In this document: piece by piece, positions 7,234 through 9,761 of the stretch
How the letters are laid out: every line of letters starts with the position of its first letter
Position numbering within the stretch: position 1 is the first letter of the stretch
Made by a program: the position numbers and the translations under genes
NCBI GenBank assembly: GCA_018623505.1
Contig: JAAZVM010000011.1
Span: 1 to 9,761 of the forward strand
Length of the DNA stretch: 9,761 nucleotides
Direction: 5' to 3'
From: Patescibacteria group bacterium
Lineage (GTDB): Bacteria; Patescibacteriota; Gracilibacteria; BD1-5; UBA6164
The notes under the pieces: generated by a model
What the model saw: only the letters and a program-made list of their open reading frames with translations
Database searches by the model: none
What the model was told of the DNA's origin: nothing

Positions 7234-8820
7234 ATGCCTGGTTTTGAAAATTGATGAAATTACGATGATACTATAAATGATTTAGCAAATATCCCTTTAT
7301 CAACAGAAATAAGTTGAGAAAATCAAGAATTACCTTGAATAAATTTTGAAGTAGGTGAAGTTCAAGGTGAAGCTAGAGAGTGACTAGGAGGTTTATCTGA
7401 AGAACTATATGCAACTGCTTTATCAGAAACTATGTATGAGTATTGTTGAATATCTGAAAACTCTACTTGATTTAGCGATAATTGTACAAGATGATTTATA
7501 GATGAGCTTATAGTTTCATCTGGTGAATCAATTGAAATGCTGATAAAAAATCCATCAATGATAGCTGAAGTTATAAGTCAAATATTTAGTTGGGAAACTC
7601 TTAAAATGGTTGCTGATGAATATAAACAATCAATACTAACTCTTATTAACTTTTGAGATAGTGATGCATATGAAATCTGAAAAAGTATAGCAATTTTATT
7701 AGCATCTATATCTTGAGTATGAGCTATTGCAAAACTATGACTAAAGGCATGAAAAAAAGCAGTAAATAAAGTAGCAAGCTGAGCTACAGACATGAAACAC
7801 AATCTAAGTTTAGCTAGAGATTTATATATACCAGATGCTGATCTAAATGCAAAAACTTTTAATGCTTTTGATAACAACTATGCTTTTGAATGAATATCTG
7901 ATTTAGCTCCTGAAAGTAGAGACTTAGTTACAAGTAATAAAAAATCTATATGAGAATTAGTTAATTGATGAGATATATACAGTAAAATTCCAAAAACTGA
8001 AAGAGTAGATGCTTTGAGAGATTTAGTTTGAGATATATCATGAAAACCTTCAGAAGATATAGTAAAACAATTAAGTGGAATCATGAGAAATGATGCTGAT
8101 AGGATAGCAATGACCGAAGATTTATTCAATGCAAAATGATTATCTAATTTAAGCAGTGAACAATTAAGATGAGTAGTTGATGTTCATAATAATGCTGAAG
8201 GAACCATGTTTAATCTAACTTTTTGAGAAACTAGATATAGATTTGAAAAACTTAAAGAGTTATGATTAAGTAGAGAACAAATAAATGTAGTACTAGACTA
8301 TGGTATTTGTGGAAACTTAAGTAAGTTTGCAGATGTAACAGATTTAAAAAGCTTAAGAAAGGCTGTTGCAGAACATACAAATAGCTTAGATCTCAATGCA
8401 CTGAAAGAATTAAGAGCTATAACAAACAGAATACCTATCGATAGTGATGATAAAAGATTTATAACATGAAATCAAGAATGGTTAGATAATAGAATTAAAG
8501 TACTGGAGTCAGTAACAGATCCAAAAATAATAAGTAAAAGATTCCCAGACACAAACAACATATGAAAATTTTTACCTGAAAGTATAGATAATAAAACTTT
8601 ATCATCATTAGATGAGTTAATTAAAAAGTTAAAAACTTGAAATAATCCAGATTTAACTTGAATTAGTAATTCTTTAAAAATTATAGGTATAGACAATATT
8701 AAACCTAGTGATTTTTTAAGATTTTCAACAAATAGTAAAGAAATACAAAGTCAATTATATGATATTGCTATGAAAACAAAAACTGAAGCAGTTAAGAGAA
8801 TAAATGCTCAAAATGCATAA
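7234..8820 (+). CDS. Large predominantly helical protein of unknown function
   Basis: I do not recognise this 528-residue protein. Residues 1-145 are acidic and include a pair of cysteines (C71, C84). Residues 151-167 are a short hydrophobic, glycine- and alanine-rich stretch (S-I-A-I-L-L-A-S-I-S-G-V-G-A-I-A), followed at once by the basic L-K-A-G-K-K-A-V-N-K-V-A. This could be a single membrane-active helix or a hairpin half, as in pore-forming and toxin-like proteins, but it is too short to be sure. The rest is charged and helical, with R-F-E-K-L-K-E-L-G-L-S-R-E-Q-I-N and Y-G-I-C-G-N near residues 336-362. There is no N-terminal signal peptide. TGA glycines run throughout, so the gene is adapted to the host code. 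It has its own strong promoter and terminator. No catalytic motif is evident. An effector-like or envelope role would be pure inference. Confidence 0.8.
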
Positions 8821-8846
8821 AAAAGTGATAAACATATCACTTTTTT
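8819..8846 (+). terminator. Terminator of the 7234 gene
   Basis: AAAAAAGTGATA (8819-8830), loop AACA, TATCACTTTTTT (8835-8846) form a perfect 12-bp stem with a T tract. The 5' arm begins inside the TAA stop codon, like the terminators at 462 and 4691. Confidence 0.88.
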
Positions 8847-8913
8847 ATTTCTTTTTCTTAAGAAACTCTTAAAATAGAAACATAGTATATTTTAGTAAGA
8901 TAATAAAATATAT

Positions 8914-9761
8914 ATGAACAACAACAATCATTGATTTAAGCATAATACTATTGAATGATTTTTTGATTTAGTTTTTGTATGACTTTTTATACAACTAAAT
9001 AATTTTTTGATAAACAATTTCTCATTTTTTAATTTTTATGTCTACTCAATAGTACTTTTAGGTATTTATTGGATTTGGATTTGATATACTGTATATCATG
9101 AAAGACTATATCATATGCTAGATAATTTTGAGAAAAAAACTATTTTCCTCAAAATAATAGTACTTTGATTTATATGAGTAGCTATCCCCTGAATAACTTT
9201 AGATACAACTACTGGATTTATAGTACTTTTTATACTTGCTAGATTACTTTTACTTATGCTTCGGCATAGAGTGTATAAAACTCAAAAAAAGTTTAAACCA
9301 TTAGCTAAGGAATACATATATGGCTATAGTATATGAATATGATTTTTAGTATTAAGTTTCTTTTGAGAAAATTTAATACAACAAGTAATTTTATGGACAT
9401 GTGCTATATTTGTAGATATTTTTACTTCTATGATAGCAGAAAAAAGAAGAAAAAATCATCAAAACTTATATACTCATCACTATTTTGAAAGATTTTCGCT
9501 TCTGACACTTATAGCTCTTTGAGAAACAATTATAATAATACTTAAATATAGTTATAACCTAGATCTTACTGAGGCAACAAACATACTATGAACTTTAGTA
9601 CTTTTTTATATTATTTATTGGATTTATAGAAAGTATTTTGAAGAGTTTTATGAAGCTAAAATGACTTATGATATACAAAAAATACATGCCTATAATTACC
9701 TGCATTTTATAATTATTTACTCTATACTTCTAGTTTCTGTATGATTTAGCCTTATAATAAA
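8914..9761 (+). CDS. LtrA-family (low temperature requirement A) membrane protein, 3' partial
   Basis: The first 282 residues of a polytopic membrane protein, cut by the window end; family members are usually close to 400 residues. The family signatures are visible: E14-G-F-F-D-L-V-F-V at the start of the first helix, Y-W-I-W-I-G-Y-T in the second, A-R-L-L-L-L-M in the fourth, and H188-H-Y-F-E-R-F-S-L-L-T-L-I-A-L-G-E-T205, which matches the conserved G-H-F-x-E-R-F...A-L-G-E-S segment. About eight hydrophobic segments are present. The family is named from a Listeria gene needed for growth in the cold, and its biochemical activity is not established. TGA encodes many glycines in and between helices. 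The start at 8914 places the signature at residue 14, as is usual. The AT-rich leader has no Shine-Dalgarno sequence and no clear promoter pair, though TATATT at 8886-8891 could serve as a -10 box. Confidence 0.85.

Noticed and set aside
7578..8696. Minus-strand open frames opposite the 7234 gene, and similar ones opposite 112-462 and 3742-3996
   Set aside because: They lie antisense to genes with continuous code-25 frames, show no family motifs, and their translations look like reverse complements of helical coding sequence.
8854..8865. Perfect 12-bp palindrome TTTCTTAAGAAA as an operator of the LtrA-family gene
   Set aside because: It occurs once, is AT-rich, and has no recognised regulator or second copy nearby. 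Chance is a sufficient explanation.
4723..9761. A cold-response cluster made of deaD and the LtrA-family gene
   Set aside because: The two genes are on opposite strands, 2.4 kb apart with two unrelated genes and separate promoters between them. The names alone do not support a shared function.

Overview
The window reads coherently only if UGA is translated as glycine (genetic code 25). In-frame TGA codons sit at invariant glycines, for example two glycines of the MutS Walker A motif, the glycine after the STAS signature serines and the FG of the glycosyltransferase EX7E motif. Every complete gene ends in TAA. With the very low GC content, this points to Candidatus Absconditabacteria (SR1) or Gracilibacteria. 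I cannot separate those two from this window. Read with the standard code, most of these genes would look like strings of broken fragments.

Layout. Positions 1-22 may hold the start of a divergent minus-strand gene. A STAS-domain protein follows (112-462, +). It converges on a minus-strand pair: a GT4 glycosyltransferase (488-1582) and an N-terminally shortened MutS (1564-2952), which overlap by 19 bases. Divergent from mutS is a single-pass membrane protein of a family often labelled baseplate J-like (3077-4690, +). It converges on a DEAD-box RNA helicase of the DeaD/CsdA type with an RGG-like tail (4723-6483, -). About 180 bases upstream of deaD look like a structured leader RNA with mutually exclusive hairpins. 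Divergent from that is a small unrecognised protein (6789-7136, +), then a 528-residue unrecognised protein with its own extended -10 promoter (7234-8820, +), then an LtrA-family membrane protein cut by the window end (8914 onward, +).

The genes do not form one pathway. This is ordinary compact chromosomal housekeeping and envelope material with several unusual details. Terminators are short AT-rich hairpins whose A and T arms merge with the stop codons, and convergent pairs share one. Only the gene at 6789 has a clear Shine-Dalgarno sequence. Glycine UGA usage varies strongly by gene: almost all glycines in mutS, a minority in deaD, none in the 6789 gene.

The items most worth a second look are the mutS fragment that keeps a complete ATPase but has lost its mismatch-reading half, the deaD leader, the ATGA junction that recoding turns into a 19-base overlap, and the uncharacterised 528-residue protein. 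I found no CRISPR array, insertion sequence, tRNA, rRNA, prophage or recognisable defence system.
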